Of a stretch of 64,000 nucleotides of DNA, positions 32,448 to 44,285 are shown piece after piece; position 1 is the first letter of the stretch; each line of letters begins with the position of its first letter. The notes beneath the pieces were generated by a model, which saw nothing but the letters and a program-made list of their open reading frames with translations, was not told the origin of the DNA and made no database searches. A program made the translations under genes and the position numbers. Source of the DNA: Bimastos eiseni. Taxonomy: Eukaryota; Annelida; Clitellata; Crassiclitellata; Lumbricidae. The stretch lies in NCBI GenBank assembly GCA_959347315.1, contig OY365822.1, forward strand, positions 12,656,601 to 12,720,600, given 5' to 3'.

Positions 32448-32592
32448 TATATGTATGCATGTATGTATGTAATGTATGCATGTATGTGATGTATGTATGT
32501 AAGTATGAGTGTATGTATGCATACATGCATGTAAGTATGTATGTATATATGTTTGTACGTACGTACGTATGTATGTATGTATTTATGTATAT
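32448..32592. repeat. (GTAT)n array, right arm
   Basis: GTATGTAT units, complementary to the left arm at 32068-32400 across a 50-bp centre. The two arrays can therefore pair as a large imperfect hairpin. Confidence 0.9.
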
Positions 32593-32599
32593 ATACAAA

Positions 32600-33145
32600 G
32601 TCATACACACACAGATTCAGCCCATATCTTACAAGGTCATTGATAACTTTCTCTACTGATATTAAGCCAGTTTCTGCATCCTCCTCAATGTCTTCATCCG
32701 TGTCTCATAGAAATTAGCTGAATTATTTCGTCGGAATATCTTTATTATACAACGTTGGAGTACTAAATTTTTCAAGGCTATCGATAAATCCTTCATTATC
32801 TATGAGCATATATGGCTGTACATCAGAATGACGGCTATTATCAGGTAGGGCCTTTATCGCACAGCTAGGAACTAACTAAGCCAATATAGTTCCAACAGAT
32901 TTTTCACTAAGGGCAAAACTAGACAGGTTTAAAACGTTGGACACACTTCTAGTACATAATTGAATGCAGCACAGCGCGCTTTTGTGCAAGATTTGTTTTG
33001 TCAAAGCGCGTTATAAATGCCTAGTTGTATTGTATTGTAAAATGATTTCCATACAATGGGCTATATGCTTCCCCTTCCTCAGATGGTAAAAATGTACTAG
33101 AATGTCCACTGTGCCATTTTACATCATTTATGCAGCGCAGCGAGA
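32600..33145. other. No gene seen
   Basis: No open frame over 60 codons and no recognised repeat. 'gcgcgttataaatgcctagt' near 33005 resembles a LINE tail. Confidence 0.5.
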
Positions 33146-33195
33146 GCCACTGAGTAGATATCCTGCTATATAAATGTTCGATTAAATTAAATTAA
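33146..33195 (+). mobile_element. LINE 3' tail remnant
   Basis: 'gccactgagtagatatcctg' and 'ctatataaatgttcgattaa' followed by ATTAA repeats. Confidence 0.55.
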
Positions 33196-33485
33196 ATTTG
33201 TAATTTCTGTTTTTCGTGAGACAAATTACAAAGCGTTATTTCAATTTTTAATGTGTAAGTTTAATTTACAAGAAACTATTTTCAATTAATCAATTGAAAT
33301 CATATTACTAAGCAAAGAACTACTTTGATAAAGGTTTAACATATGTTGCAACTTATACAATTCTCGTCAAATATTGGTACCTATGCATCGAGATTATAAC
33401 ACAGCCATGCATTTTTTAAATTCACGCGTTTATGGACATCCTGGAGACACCTGCAAAGGCAATCATATTGTCCTATGCTCTACAC

Positions 33486-34300
33486 CAGTGGTTCTTTTGA
33501 CATGAGGACCCACTCTGCAGCATCTAGATCCTAACGAGACCCACCACGCCGAAATCTGGCAGCAAGCCGCACTGATGCCTTCTATGTAAGTATATAGTAG
33601 GCAATGGTCACACGCATCAATGCGCTATGCGACTAACCATGATAGCGTATTACAAATCTATAAATAAATCACACAAAAATCACGTAATTTAAGAGAAAAT
33701 TTTTGAAAATTCTTTTATTGTTTGACTCACTTTGAGACATAAAAACAGTGCCTATATATACTTCTTACCAGAATGCAAGCATAGGCTTGCATTCTGGTAA
33801 GAAGTAAGTCAATGCGTTGGATGATGTTGGTCAGACACAATCATAAGTCATTTTTTACATTGGGCTTATTCTAAATTTTAGTCTTGATTGCAGTGTGTGT
33901 GTGTGTGTGCGTGCGTGTGTGGGTGTGTATCTTCGTTTATTGAGAAAAAGAAAATGTCGCTGTCAAAAACGCAGCGACTTACACGTTCATGACAATTATT
34001 AAAGAGGTGTCAAACAGTCGCTCAATAAGTGAGCTTATTAGGCCTGATTCCGAAAATGTTCCAGTCTATGAAAATAGTAGGCCCTATAGTAGTTCACAGT
34101 CATAACTGAAAAGCCGGTTTCACAGAATTAGGTAATTGAAAATGGCAGCAACACTGACATGGCCTCAACAGAAAGGTCTGGATATTCCATAGCAACATAT
34201 GAAGCCAAAATTCTGAGAGAACTCTTTATCAGTTGGCGACCCACTTGGATATTCTCTGCGACTCACTTGCGGGTCGCGACCCAATGGTTGAGAATCAGTG
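33486..34300. mobile_element. hAT MITE with perfect target duplication
   Basis: Left end CAGTGGTTCTTTTGACATG and right end inverting to CACTGATTCTCAACCATTGG. It is flanked by identical CTCTACAC (33478-33485 and 34301-34308). Subterminal GACCCAC and GGGTCGCGACCC motifs are present. The 815-bp interior has no transposase. It contains a perfect hairpin at 33761-33806 and a (GT)n tract at 33894-33930. The identical duplication suggests it is one of the younger hAT insertions here. Confidence 0.85.
33761..33806. repeat. Perfect hairpin, 21-bp arms
   Basis: ACTTCTTACCAGAATGCAAG + C is inverted exactly after a 4-base ATAG loop. It lies inside the hAT MITE at 33486-34300. Confidence 0.85.
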
Positions 34301-34499
34301 CTCTACACAAAACGACCTGAAATTTATCGACTGTGAAAAACGCTGGAAGGTCACCCAGAAAGAGCTGGCTGGCCACTATTGTCCCGTGGTTCAGTTTAGA
34401 AACCACTGACCAAAGACGACCTATATTGGAGTTGCCTTGTGTATCGATAAATCGTCTATAGAGGCGGAACGCATCTCGTTGTGGGCCATTTCCCGTCAC

Positions 34500-34562
34500 G
34501 AAATGCAATGTACGGCAATATCTATACAGCGCCTCTTCAAGATATCTACTCATGTATCTCGA
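34500..34562 (-). mobile_element. LINE 3' tail remnant, minus strand
   Basis: The minus strand reads 'CATGAGTAGATATCTTGAAG' and 'AGGCGCTGTATAGATATTGC'. The overlapping minus frame 34263-34553 is read through it. Confidence 0.5.
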
Positions 34563-35485
34563 TTCCCCTTATTCGAGAAAGGAACACGTAGTCGCCTAAA
34601 AGAACGTGTAGCTTTGAGCAGTCTTCTTCTATCGCTTTGACAAAACTAATGACTCAAATGAAAACATTTGTCTGTTCAGAAAAGGCGCTAAATAAAGCTG
34701 CGATGATAACACAATGCCAAAGCTTGCGAGTTCCGCAAAGTTGGTGGCTTTCAGTGAGCGGATTAAAAGCGAGCTACTATGGACGGAATCATCTCACGGT
34801 TCGTCACCTCAAAAGCCACCACAGTCGGGAGTTCAATGCTGCGATCACACAGCTCTTTCCAATCCAAGTCAAGTTGCTTTTATTGAAACCAAGGAAGGTA
34901 TATCAAAACTCAACATATATATATATATACATGAGAAAATGCCGAAATGGCTCAAAGGGAGAAACCCAAAAGAGCCTAAGCCCCGCTTACTAGGCCCCCT
35001 AGTAGTTTTGAAATAACATAAATATGCAGACGGATATGGTTAAGAAATATGCAGTATAATTAGAAATAAACTTAACTAGTGAACTAAAATGCACACGATA
35101 AGGAATTAGTACGTAGTATTATATCGATAAACGGTTCTACGGATCATCGTATAAGCCTGTTTACGTGTACACGTTAATGCTCTTACAGACAGATGTCGCC
35201 CAAATTAACATTTGGTTTCGATTTGACTATGCTTCAAACCTCCAACAGTTGTTTTAAAATTCAGCTGACAATTTATCTTCATAACTAAAATTTTATGAGT
35301 CAGCTTTTTATGTCAACAAGATGTGAGAATTTCTCTGCCCATATTATCGTCCGAAAACTAGTGACATGGCGTTACATAAGGATTTTCCAGTAATAGGTCC
35401 ATGCTTGCATAATTACTTTAGTAACATTGGTCTCTGTGATTTAAAAAGCGTTCGAATTATTCCGGTTCAATTCCATATGGTGGCT
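34563..35485. other. No gene seen
   Basis: Frames 34637-35016 overlap in two phases and lack a domain. A TA-rich tract lies at 34917-34932. Confidence 0.4.
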
Positions 35486-35487
35486 CA

Positions 35488-35845
35488 TTGCATGGGTCAT
35501 TTGTTATCTATGGCTCTATGCTAAGATCATATGTTGTCCACCGATGAGGTCATTTGTTGTCTTCTGCTGATGTCGCTTGTTGTATTTTCTGAGGTCATTT
35601 GTTGTCTATGCTAACTTAGGTCATGTGTTGTCCAGTGCCCAGGTCATTTGTTGTCTAAAGCCGAGGACCTATGTTGTCAGTGCTGAGGTCATTTTTTTAC
35701 ACTGCTAGTGTCATTTTTTATACTGTTGGTGTCATTTGTTGTCTGTGCTGAGGTCAGACGTTGTCCAAAGCTCAGGTCATTAATTTTTTTTGGACTGCTG
35801 TGGTCATTTGCTGTCCATTACTGACGTGATCTGTTGTCCGCTGCG
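35488..35845. repeat. Degenerate minisatellite, GAGGTCATTTGTTGTC unit
   Basis: At least eleven diverged copies of a 25-32 bp unit with core 'aggtcatttgttgtct'. Spacing is irregular and the copies strongly diverged, so it is an old array. Confidence 0.8.
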
Positions 35846-35909
35846 CGTCCTCCAGTTGACCACAAATCTCAATTGCCAAAACTAATTATGTCCGATCGTA
35901 TGCGCCCGA

Positions 35910-36920
35910 CTTTCTCATTGTGTGTCTGTGTGCCTGCCTGCGGGGTATCTATCTGTGTGTGAGCTACTGCCTGTGTTTCTACTTGTCTGTCTGCCTGTCG
36001 TTCTCTCTAACTCTCAGTCTGTGGGTTACCGACTCTGTTCTCCTGTTTATCTGTTTTGTAAGGCTATCTGTATCGCTCTTTGTCCCTTTCTGTCTGTCTC
36101 TCTATCTCTCGGTCCCTCTGTCACTGTTTCTATATCCCTCTGTCTCTATGCCTCTGTCTGTCTCTGACTTTCTGTCTATATCGTTGCCTTCCTCTTTCCA
36201 ATTCCCGTTAATTAATCTCTTTCCGTGGTTTCAACTGCACGAGACATAATTATATGTTCCCCATACCATCCACTCCCACTTTCCTTTTCGCTCACTCTTC
36301 CACTCCAGAAATAAAGACACCCGCTCTTCCTCCGTCTCTTCTTCCACCGTCGAAAAACCAAACGACGAATTTACAATCCTCTAGAGTGTTGCCTAAACAT
36401 GGATTGCTCGTACAACGAATATCAAACTCTTTCTCTCTCACTCTCTATCCCTCCCTCCCTCTCTGCCTATGTCTCTCTCTGCCTCTCCCTCTCTCTGCCT
36501 CTCTTTCTGTCTCTGTCTGTATCTGTCTCTCCACCTCTCTCTCTCTCTGCGGTTAATCTATACACATTCCTGTTTGATTGTCCGTCTGCCCATTCTATTG
36601 CCTACCAGTCCGCCCATCTGTTTACCTATCACTGTCCATTTGTGCACCTATCCGTCTGCCAATCCTATTGCCTATCTGCGTGCCCATGCATTCTGTGTAC
36701 CAACCTTTTTCCTATACGTCTGCCACCTTTTACCTATCCGTTTTGCCATCCTAATTCCTGCCTGTCTGCCCATCTGTTTAGTTATCCGTCCACCCATCCA
36801 CTTGCTAGTCCGTCTGCCAATCCCCTTGCTTATCCGTCTGACCATCCATCCTCCTATTTGTCTGTTCTACTGTCTGCCTATCCGTATGTCCGTGTACCTC
36901 TCTGTATGTCTTATGTCTAT
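35910..36920. repeat. Pyrimidine-rich TCTG/CCAT low-complexity region
   Basis: TCTGTCTC and 'ccgtctgccca' type units. The Leu/Ser/Cys/Val-rich plus-strand frames (35920-37068) reflect composition, not a membrane protein. Confidence 0.8.
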
Positions 36921-37074
36921 TTTCGTGTTTCTTTGGTGTTGCGTCGAGAGTCATTCGTCGGAATCTTTACGGTCTGGTCAACAAGAATCAGAGAACAGAG
37001 GCAAATGGAAAGAAAGGGAGAAGCGATGCATGAAAGATAGACTGACAAATGGAGGAGAAATAAGATGAAGAATG

Positions 37075-37170
37075 AGGAAATCTAAAATGAAGAGACGGAG
37101 TAGGATAAGGAGAAGTAGAAGGAGACGGAGAAGGAAAAGGAGAAAAAGAAGAAGGAAGCTGACGATAATG
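37075..37170. repeat. Purine-rich low-complexity tract
   Basis: AGG/AGA-rich. The Arg/Lys-rich plus frame and Ser-rich minus frame are artefacts. 37171-38165 holds no recognised gene. Confidence 0.75.
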
Positions 37171-38172
37171 ACGAAGGAGATGGGGAAGAATAAGAGTCGG
37201 AAATTTGGAGAAATAAACCCTCGGGCGCAGGGTAATTACAAGGAGGAAGATAAAGAGGAACGAAATGGTACATTAAGGGAATAACGACGGGGTGAAGAAA
37301 AAACATGATTGTAGCTAGAATCTCATAAAGATCTGCAGCGTCTGAAGTTTATTCTTTCTTCAATCACACCCCAGCATTAACCCACGTGCTAATAAATTGA
37401 CCTCAATCTTTTCATAGCGCTAAATGAACATTAACCCATACATTCTTGCTAGACATTACTCTAAGCATAAACCCGCTATAGCAGCCATTACGAGTTCAAA
37501 CACTAACCAGAAGAAAAAACATTGCAACCTTTTACGGTTTTTCCCAACCCGAACATAACACTAAATTTACCCTAATCCTAACTCCAGCTCCCAGGCCCGC
37601 CGAGAGAGATTCCGTGCCCTTAATCAGAGAGATTCTGGACCAATGTTCCCTCTTAGTAGTTTCTGAAGATAGTGCAAGAGCTTTTTTGTGTGTGGCACTG
37701 TGCAATATTTCATTAATGGTTACGCCTTTGGGCGCAGGTCCGAGCTTTATGCCATGATAGCTATATTAAGACTGTATCTAAGAGTCTATGGTGATAAGTT
37801 CTGATAACCTAAAAGTCCATGAAAGTTCCTTGTCTAAAAAAAATAAGGGGACGCATTAGCAAGCGAAACAGTGTCTGGAGTTAGGCAGGTTGCAGCCAGC
37901 AGGAGACTCGAGTTACTCAGTTTCATAAAAAGAAATCGTGACTGTTTTATTTGCTATAAAGATTGTGCGCGCACAATATATTATATTCTTGTGTGTCCTG
38001 GCTCCTCGACCCGTGTGCTCGCTCATAAGCACAGCTTTGCAGAAAGCGTAGAGGGAACACCTAGGAAAAACAGGCACGGGATTCAATACGGAATTGAGTG
38101 TGTTCTACAGCAAAAAATAATAAGTAAGATAACACACAGATACTAGAAGTATAAATTGATTGTAGTTAAGAG

Positions 38173-38349
38173 CATAGTTGTATGGTCTCGATACAGTGTC
38201 TCGCTCTCGAGACGTCTCGAGACAGTTTTTAGTGTCTCGGTCTCCGAAGCCTGGTGTCTCGGTCTCGGTACCTCACTGTCTCGATCTCGGCACCTCACTG
38301 TCTCGGTCTCGTCTTGGTCTTGAAGTTTCAGGTATTGCATACAACACTG
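38173..38349. mobile_element. GAGAC-repeat hAT MITE, complete
   Basis: 177 bp, ends CATAGTTGTATGGTCTCG and (inverted) CAGTGTTGTATGCAATAC. It is flanked by identical GTTAAGAG (38165-38172 and 38350-38357). The body is repeats of GTCTCGGTCTCGG and CACTGTCTCG. It is related in terminus and repeat motif to the long elements at 3674 and 7704. The MITE is non-coding. Confidence 0.85.
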
Positions 38350-38639
38350 GTTAAGAGTTGGTATTATTATTATTATATTACTACAAGTCGCTATTTAAAG
38401 GGCACAAATCACAGAGTGTAAGTCATTATAATATTATTCTTGAATTCATCATAGGCGCGGCTCGGGCCCCTAAATATCTTCAGGCCCCAGAGCATTTGCC
38501 CCTCTGCCCCTCGCTCTTGACGTGTCAACCCGAATCGTCCAATTATACTAAGTCAGAACAAGACGAAACCTTCAAGTCACTATTAACCCCAATCATAAAA
38601 CACTCCATCCGCGATTGATCTTATCGCGCCCAATGCAAT

Positions 38640-38945
38640 TTGTGCGTTCTCCACTGATGTCTACAATGGCGCCTCCTGGCGGCTGAAATACGCTCATCGA
38701 GAGCAATCGGTCGTAAATCGGTCACAGACGGCGCAGGCATCGGCCGCAGATGGCGCTAGCAGCGTCGAAACAGAGCGGAAGCAAGGCGACAAAAAAGTGG
38801 AACAAGAACGTCGTCGTCGGTGAAGAGACCGGAAAGAGATAGCGTGTGGCTCGCCCGTCGTAGTCACCGAAGGGAGACAGTCACTTACGGTGACGAAGAC
38901 AAAAGAGGAAACGACAGAAGAGGATCAAATACAGGAAAAAGGTAA
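38640..38945 (+). promoter_or_regulatory. CpG-rich segment, possible promoter or first exon
   Basis: CpG density and GC content are clearly higher than in the flanks. It contains 'atggcgctagcagcgtcgaa', which opens a 30-codon frame (MALAASKQSGSKATKKW...). It ends with a splice-donor-like 'ggaaaaag|gtaacg' at about 38941. This could be a 5' untranslated exon with a short upstream frame. No TATA box and no downstream exon can be supported. Confidence 0.25.
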
Positions 38946-39034
38946 CGCTGTCTATGCGTTCATCTGTCTTTGGTGACGCTTTTTCTGTCCTTCAATACTA
39001 AACTCGTTCTTGCTCTATTATGTAGAAGTGTATT

Positions 39035-39315
39035 CTATGTATGTATGTATGTGTGTATGTATGTATGTATTTATGTATGTATGTATGTATGTATGTATGA
39101 ATGACATTGTATGTATATGTGTATGTATGTGTGTGTATGTATGTGTATATGTATGTATGTGTGTGTATGTATGTATATATGTATGTATGTATGTGTATGT
39201 ATGTATGTATGTGTATGTATGTATGTATGTGTATGTATGTGTGTATGTATGTATGTATGTAAGTATCTATGTATGTATGTACGTATGCATGTATGTATGT
39301 ATGTATGTATGTATA
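39035..39315. repeat. (GTAT)n microsatellite
   Basis: GTATGTAT with GTGTATGT variants. Frames rich in Tyr/Val/Cys/Met are artefacts. Confidence 0.95.
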
Positions 39316-39318
39316 TAT

Positions 39319-39530
39319 TGAAATTGCAATTCTTGAAATTTGAAATCGCCCTTCTTCCAACATCTTTTGATCAGAAGTGCATACGTCTCTGCAGTTGTAC
39401 GGCATAGCAATTGTGTGCCAAGGACTTGCTCAAGGTTCCTACACAGTGACTGACACTTTGAACGAGGGTCGAACCCGCTCACCCAGCGCACACTGGGTGT
39501 TGCGGGCCGACTGCTCAGCCACCGTGCCAC
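39319..39530 (-). mobile_element. SINE family B, copy 3 (complete)
   Basis: The minus strand begins 'GTGTGGCACGGTGGCTGAGC', has 'AGTCGGCCCGCAACACCCAG' and the B-box 'GAGCGGGTTCGACCCTCG'. The core is 'CACTGTGTAGGAACCTTGAG' and 'CAAGTCCTTGGCACACAATT', with a 3' end 'GGGCGATTTCAAATTTCAAG'. The long variable arm between the boxes suggests a tRNA-Ser or tRNA-Leu-like ancestor. It sits within GTAT repeats, so target duplications cannot be read. Confidence 0.85.
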
Positions 39531-40109
39531 ACATGCACGTATGTATGTATGTATCTATGTACGTAAGTACGTTTGTATGTATGTATGTATGTATGTATAC
39601 ATCCATGCATGCATGTATGTACATGATCACATGTAGTATTCATGTAGGCTTATTTGTATTGATATATGTTATTTAAATATATATGGCCTATGCAATGTTT
39701 CAAAGACGTCCCAATAAATATAATACGGTGACGCACCTTATGAAAAAAATGTGTTCAATTTACGATATATACACGCGGACAGATGTGCAATAAAAATATG
39801 TCATACATGTTTGCAGTGTAGGTCAACAACGTATAATATGTGCTGAAGCGACGCTTTCCGTGTAATGACCACGGGCAAGTGGCTTGGGTAATGCGCACAC
39901 TTGTCTCTGTCACCATGTGGTAGGATTTACAACAACCAAAGGATATCGTTAAGCAATGGCTGATGGCATTATTACCAATCACTATTCATTACTAATGCAT
40001 TGACCACATCAGGACATAGGCCTACATGTGGACTTCTGCCCTTGGCTTCCGGCCATCTTGGTCGATTTTATCGACTGCTGTCATTTTTAAGATAATCTAC
40101 GTTTAAATG

Positions 40110-40320
40110 GGGCGCGGTGGCGTAGTGGGATGTTCGGTGCCTTGCGTTCGGAGGATCGCAGGTTCGAATCCACCCCAAGTCACTGCTAGCGACCTTGGAC
40201 AAGTTGCGCACCCATAATTGTCTGTGAGGAAGTCAACGGGAAACCACCTCACTCATCTCATTCCCGGGTGACGTAATGCCAAATGGACCTGCCCTTCGGG
40301 CAGAGAACTCATCGTCATCT
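40110..40320 (+). mobile_element. SINE family A, copy 2 (complete, with TSD)
   Basis: A tRNA-like head 'gcgcggtggcgtagtgggat' (A-box) and B-box 'ggttcgaatcc' are followed by 'cactgctagcgaccttggac' and 'aagttgcgcacccataattg'. The 3' end is 'cctgcccttcgggcagagaa' + 'ctcatcgtcatc'. Flanked by identical 10-bp CGTTTAAATG (40100-40109 and 40321-40330), typical of target-primed insertion. The GACCTTGGACAAGTT core resembles the CORE domain of MIR-type SINEs. Confidence 0.9.
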
Positions 40321-40330
40321 CGTTTAAATG

Positions 40331-41205
40331 CGGAACTTACTCAGTAGCTTCGAACTTGTTGGAGTTCTCCAATGCTAGGTTTCTATACCAGAATTATTCT
40401 TCGGACTTTGCAAAGACTTCGTGCGTCTGAGAGGCATTTTGTTCGCAAGTTGTCCAGGCCATGTGACTACATAAGACCATCCCTTCTTATGCACGCGGTA
40501 GGGTCACGCCGTGCGGCAGTGTACGCTTCCTGTTGCCGAGTGTTTACCTCTCGGTGGAGGACGAGCGACGTGGTCACTGGAGTAGCATTGACCGATTGTC
40601 ACTGATGGCTATTCAATCTGCCGACCAAGATACGAAGAATGCCATTTCACCGTCCTCCTTGTGTCTCGACGAATATCCGAACACGCGTCATTTTCCACCA
40701 ATGAGAGACTACTCGTCGACACCGTCCCGTGTCTACTCATCGACGCAACTTGGTCTTGAGACTTTGAGCATCCGTGCCATGTCAGCTGTCGACGGGAATC
40801 CGTTGGGTGGGCCCACCACTGATGACTCTTTTGAGCTTAGTTTGCATAGTTTAGCCAAGCGCAAGGCATCACCTTAGTATGCTACCTTCAGGTAAATTGT
40901 CATCAGCGCTATGAACTGGACGACAATGTTGACGTGAACGACCCTACCAATCACAAGATGTCGCTCGGCGCTCGATGCCAATAGTGCGTCATAGACGTCA
41001 TTACTCGATGGGAGAATTTGTGCCCCCGCATTTTTCAAATTTCTGGGGGGATTATAAAAGTGGCAGGCCAAAAAAATGTTTGGCGCTTCGCGCAATATTT
41101 CTTAAATTATGTCCCACCCCACTGTTTAAAACCTTCTTACACCTCTGAAGAGGTCCATAGCAGCGCTTGCTGTTAGCGAAAGTATAACTACAAACAAACG
41201 CAGTA
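40331..41205. other. No gene seen; one dispersed-repeat segment
   Basis: Plus frames 40372-40877 overlap in two phases and contain 'MSAVDGNPLGG', whose DNA is shared with 31625-31650. This suggests an old transposon and not a gene. 40880-41200 is unrecognised. Confidence 0.4.
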
Positions 41206-41288
41206 TGTATGTCTGTATGTATATATGTTTGTACGTACGTATGCATGTATGTATGTATGTATGTATATATATATATGTATGTATGTAA
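41206..41288. repeat. (GTAT)n/(TA)n microsatellite
   Basis: GTATGTAT, 'acgtacgt' and TA tracts. Confidence 0.9.
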
Positions 41289-41739
41289 TCAAAATAGAAG
41301 TGATGATGATGACGATCACGAAATGACGTCATGTCTACGACACTAGGTGGCGATACTTGCGTTACAAAAATAAGTCGTTTTCGGATACAATTGGTTGAGA
41401 TCCAGGCACTTGCAGTCTTCAAGGTGATTCAGCATGTCTCGGAGAAGATATCGCATCATTAGAGAAATTGCAGACGCTGTTATAGCGATTCCGGGCGCCA
41501 CTGTGGCAATTCCACCGCTTATAGAGGCCTAGGCAATTATATAAGTCGTTAGTTCTGGGCAATTGCCTTCGCATCTTTGGACTCATAACCACTGCTGCAG
41601 CGGATATTCTCGTCCGATAGTCACGGATAAGGAAACCACGCCTTAAGCAGATCAAAGACGAAAGACAGGCATACAAAGGGAGAGACATATAGACGAACTG
41701 ACGGACAGAAGTGCTGAAGAATATGGACTCTGTATACTA

Positions 41740-41990
41740 TGCAGACAGGCAGATAGATAGACAGACGGACAGACATACAGATAGACTGTCAGTCTGTCCG
41801 TCCATCTGTCCATCCGTTCGTCTGTCTGTAAGCTGCGACAGACGTACAGACACACAGACGACAGACGGACGGATGGACAGATAGGTAGACCGACATGCAC
41901 ACAGACAGACAGATACATACACATAGTAACAGATATACAAACAGATGGACAGCAAGACAGACGGACAGACAGAGAGACTGACTGACGGAT
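41740..41990. repeat. (CAGA)n microsatellite with inverted portion
   Basis: CAGACAGA units give way at 41790 to 'gtcagtctgtccgtccatct' in the complementary sense, then back to CAGA. The centre can fold on itself. Overlapping Cys/Leu/Ser/Val frames are artefacts. Confidence 0.85.
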
Positions 41991-42149
41991 AGGCAGGTAA
42001 ACATATGTACACATAAGGATGACTTCAAAGAGATTCATTGGCCCGCAATTATTTATTGTCAGTGTTTAATGGAAAACGGTCGCTATTCGTCTGCTTCATC
42101 CGGTTCATGTCAGGTCTAGAAATCTCATTCGAAGGGCAAATGACGGTCG

Positions 42150-42500
42150 CAGTTATGATGATGATGATGGTGTCGATCATGGTCATGCTGATCACGACGC
42201 TTACTATGATGATGATGACGGCGATGATGATAATGGTCATCATTATCATCATCGCCGTCATCAACATCATCATAGTAAGCATCATGTCGCGATCAGCCTA
42301 TGTGGTGATGGCGATGATATTGATGACGATCATGATAACGATGACTATGACGGCAATGATGATGATGACCACGACGAAGATGATGACGATCGTGCTATGA
42401 AGGTTACAATGATGACGATGATGCTGACGACGACGATTATGATTATAATGATGATGATGATGACGAAGCTATTGTTACTTTTGATGATGCCGATGACGTC
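42150..42500. repeat. (GAT)n region with a long palindrome
   Basis: GATGATGAT/GACGAC repeat containing a near-perfect palindrome at 42199-42280: about 39-bp arms starting GCTTACTATGATGATGATGA. Met/Ile/Thr frames are artefacts. Confidence 0.9.
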
Positions 42501-42639
42501 GTGACTAATTGATGCTGCCTCTGATAATATCGATACGAAAGAAGAGATGGACGAGGAGAAAGATTAGACAGTGGAAAAGATAAATAGGAAGAAGACGAGG
42601 ATAATAGGAATAAGATGACAGATGGTATAAAGATTACGA

Positions 42640-42742
42640 GGAGGGAGGAAGAGAAGGGGAAAGATGAAGAGGAGGAAATGAGAAGGAGGAGGAGGACGAA
42701 GAGGAGAAGGACGAGGAGGAAGAGGAGGAGGAAGAGGAGGAG

Positions 42743-42774
<32 letters not shown>

Positions 42775-42915
42775 AGAGGAGGAGGAAGAGGAGGAGGAAG
42801 AGGAGGAGGAAGAGGAGGAGGAAGAGGAGGAGGAAGAGGAGGAGGAAGAGGAGGAGGAAGAGGAGGAGGAAGAGGAGGAGGAAGAGGAGGAGGAAGAGGA
42901 GGAGGAAGAAGAGAA
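42640..42915. repeat. (GAGGAGGAA)n polypurine tract
   Basis: About 275 bp of pure purine with a 12-bp AGGAGGAGGAAG periodicity, a mirror-repeat type sequence able to form triplex DNA. Arg/Lys-, Pro- or Ser-only frames are artefacts. Confidence 0.95.
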
Positions 42916-43659
42916 GGCCCTCTGCCTTCCATCCTCTTCCTTATCATCAAGGATGAAGAGAAGGAGAAGAACGAGAATTAGGAGGAGGAGAAGGAGGAGG
43001 ATGAGATTGAGAAGGAGAAAGTGTATGAGAAACAAGATAAGGAGAGATGAAAAAAGGAGGAGGAGCAGGGAGTTTATTCAAGGAGTAGGAGTTGATGCAT
43101 TGGTTCATGGACATTTCGAAAGAGATACTTTGCCATTTGGTGCCAGACAAATCTATCATAGCACTGTTCGTGTACAAGGATACTGAGTACAATCTCTTAA
43201 TACTTGTCTGTCTATCTGTCTGGTTGTTTGTCTGTCTGTCTATCTGTCTGTCTATCTAAATAGGTAAGTAAGCAAGAATATTTTTTAATAGATTACCAGC
43301 ACACGCACATTAGCTTACAAAAGGTATAAATAATAGCATCTATTCCAAACAAGGTCATATAACGTTCACATAACGAAAGTACTACTCTTGGCAAATATAC
43401 CAACCCTTGGCCATCAACAGTATCTGCAATCAGACCAAACGGGTCAGCATTAGGACTCTAACAAATCAGTTTTTTAGTCTCATATGCAACGGAATCAGGA
43501 TAAAACTGCCCAGTGTGTGGTTAAAAAATACCAATTTCATGTATGTAGTGTAATTTAAGTAACTTAGTAAGAATATTCTATATTAGACTACCAGCAAACT
43601 AGCAAATGCATGAGAGCCTTCAAATTTTAAACAAAGTCAAATAACGTTCGCATTCCTAT

Positions 43660-44285
43660 CTGTGAGTCTATCTGTCTGTCTGTCTAACCCCCTATCTATC
43701 TGTCCGTTTAGTGTATATTTGTATGTCTCTCTGTCTGTCTATCTGTCGGTCTATATATCTGTCATTTTGTCTAATACTAGATCCACCAATACTCACTGTC
43801 CATCCCTCAATCTTTTTGTTTGTTTTCTTTTGTAAATTGGTGTATCTCTATTCTCTCTGCCACCCACCACCTCCACTCCACCCACCCACCCACCCGACCA
43901 CCCACCCACCCACCCACCCATATCCTTTCCTAGTCACGTACGTTTCTGCGTCGTCTGTCTATCTGTCTTTGCAGTACATGACAAACCTGTTCATCCGTCT
44001 GTCCGTTTGTTTGACTTTCTGTCTGCGTGTCCAACTGTCCGTCCATCCGTCCAAAAGACCCACTATCCATATCCCTCCGCTTGTCACCTCTGCTTCCATG
44101 TCTGCATGCGTATCTGTCTCTCTGACTGTCTGTATTACTGTCTGTCTATATGTCTGTCTGTCTCTATCTCTGTCTGATTTGTTTGTCTGTCTATGTGTCT
44201 TGTCTGCCTTGTGCCTCGTGCCTGCTTGTCATGCCTGCTTGCCATGCCTGCCTGCCTGCCTGTCTGTCTGCCTGCCTACCTGCCT
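43660..44285. repeat. (TCTG)n-rich low-complexity region
   Basis: TCTGTCTG and a CCACCCACC block (43860-43920). The plus frames 43711-44506 are Cys/Leu/Ser/Val-rich artefacts. Confidence 0.85.

Noticed and set aside
32028..32659. Tyr/His/Ile/Met-rich frames up to 203 codons
   Set aside because: (TACA)n/(GTAT)n microsatellite artefacts, open on both strands in several frames.
35920..37068. Cys/Leu/Ser-rich frames resembling membrane proteins
   Set aside because: Composition of TCTG-rich low-complexity DNA; no conserved motif. The same applies to 43711-44506.
40110..40190. A functional tRNA gene (A- and B-box, GGTTCGAATCC)
   Set aside because: Acceptor stem does not close, and the sequence continues into a SINE body with a 10-bp target duplication.
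42564..43035. Poly-Pro, poly-Ser and Arg/Lys-rich frames
   Set aside because: (GAGGAGGAA)n polypurine tract read in different frames.
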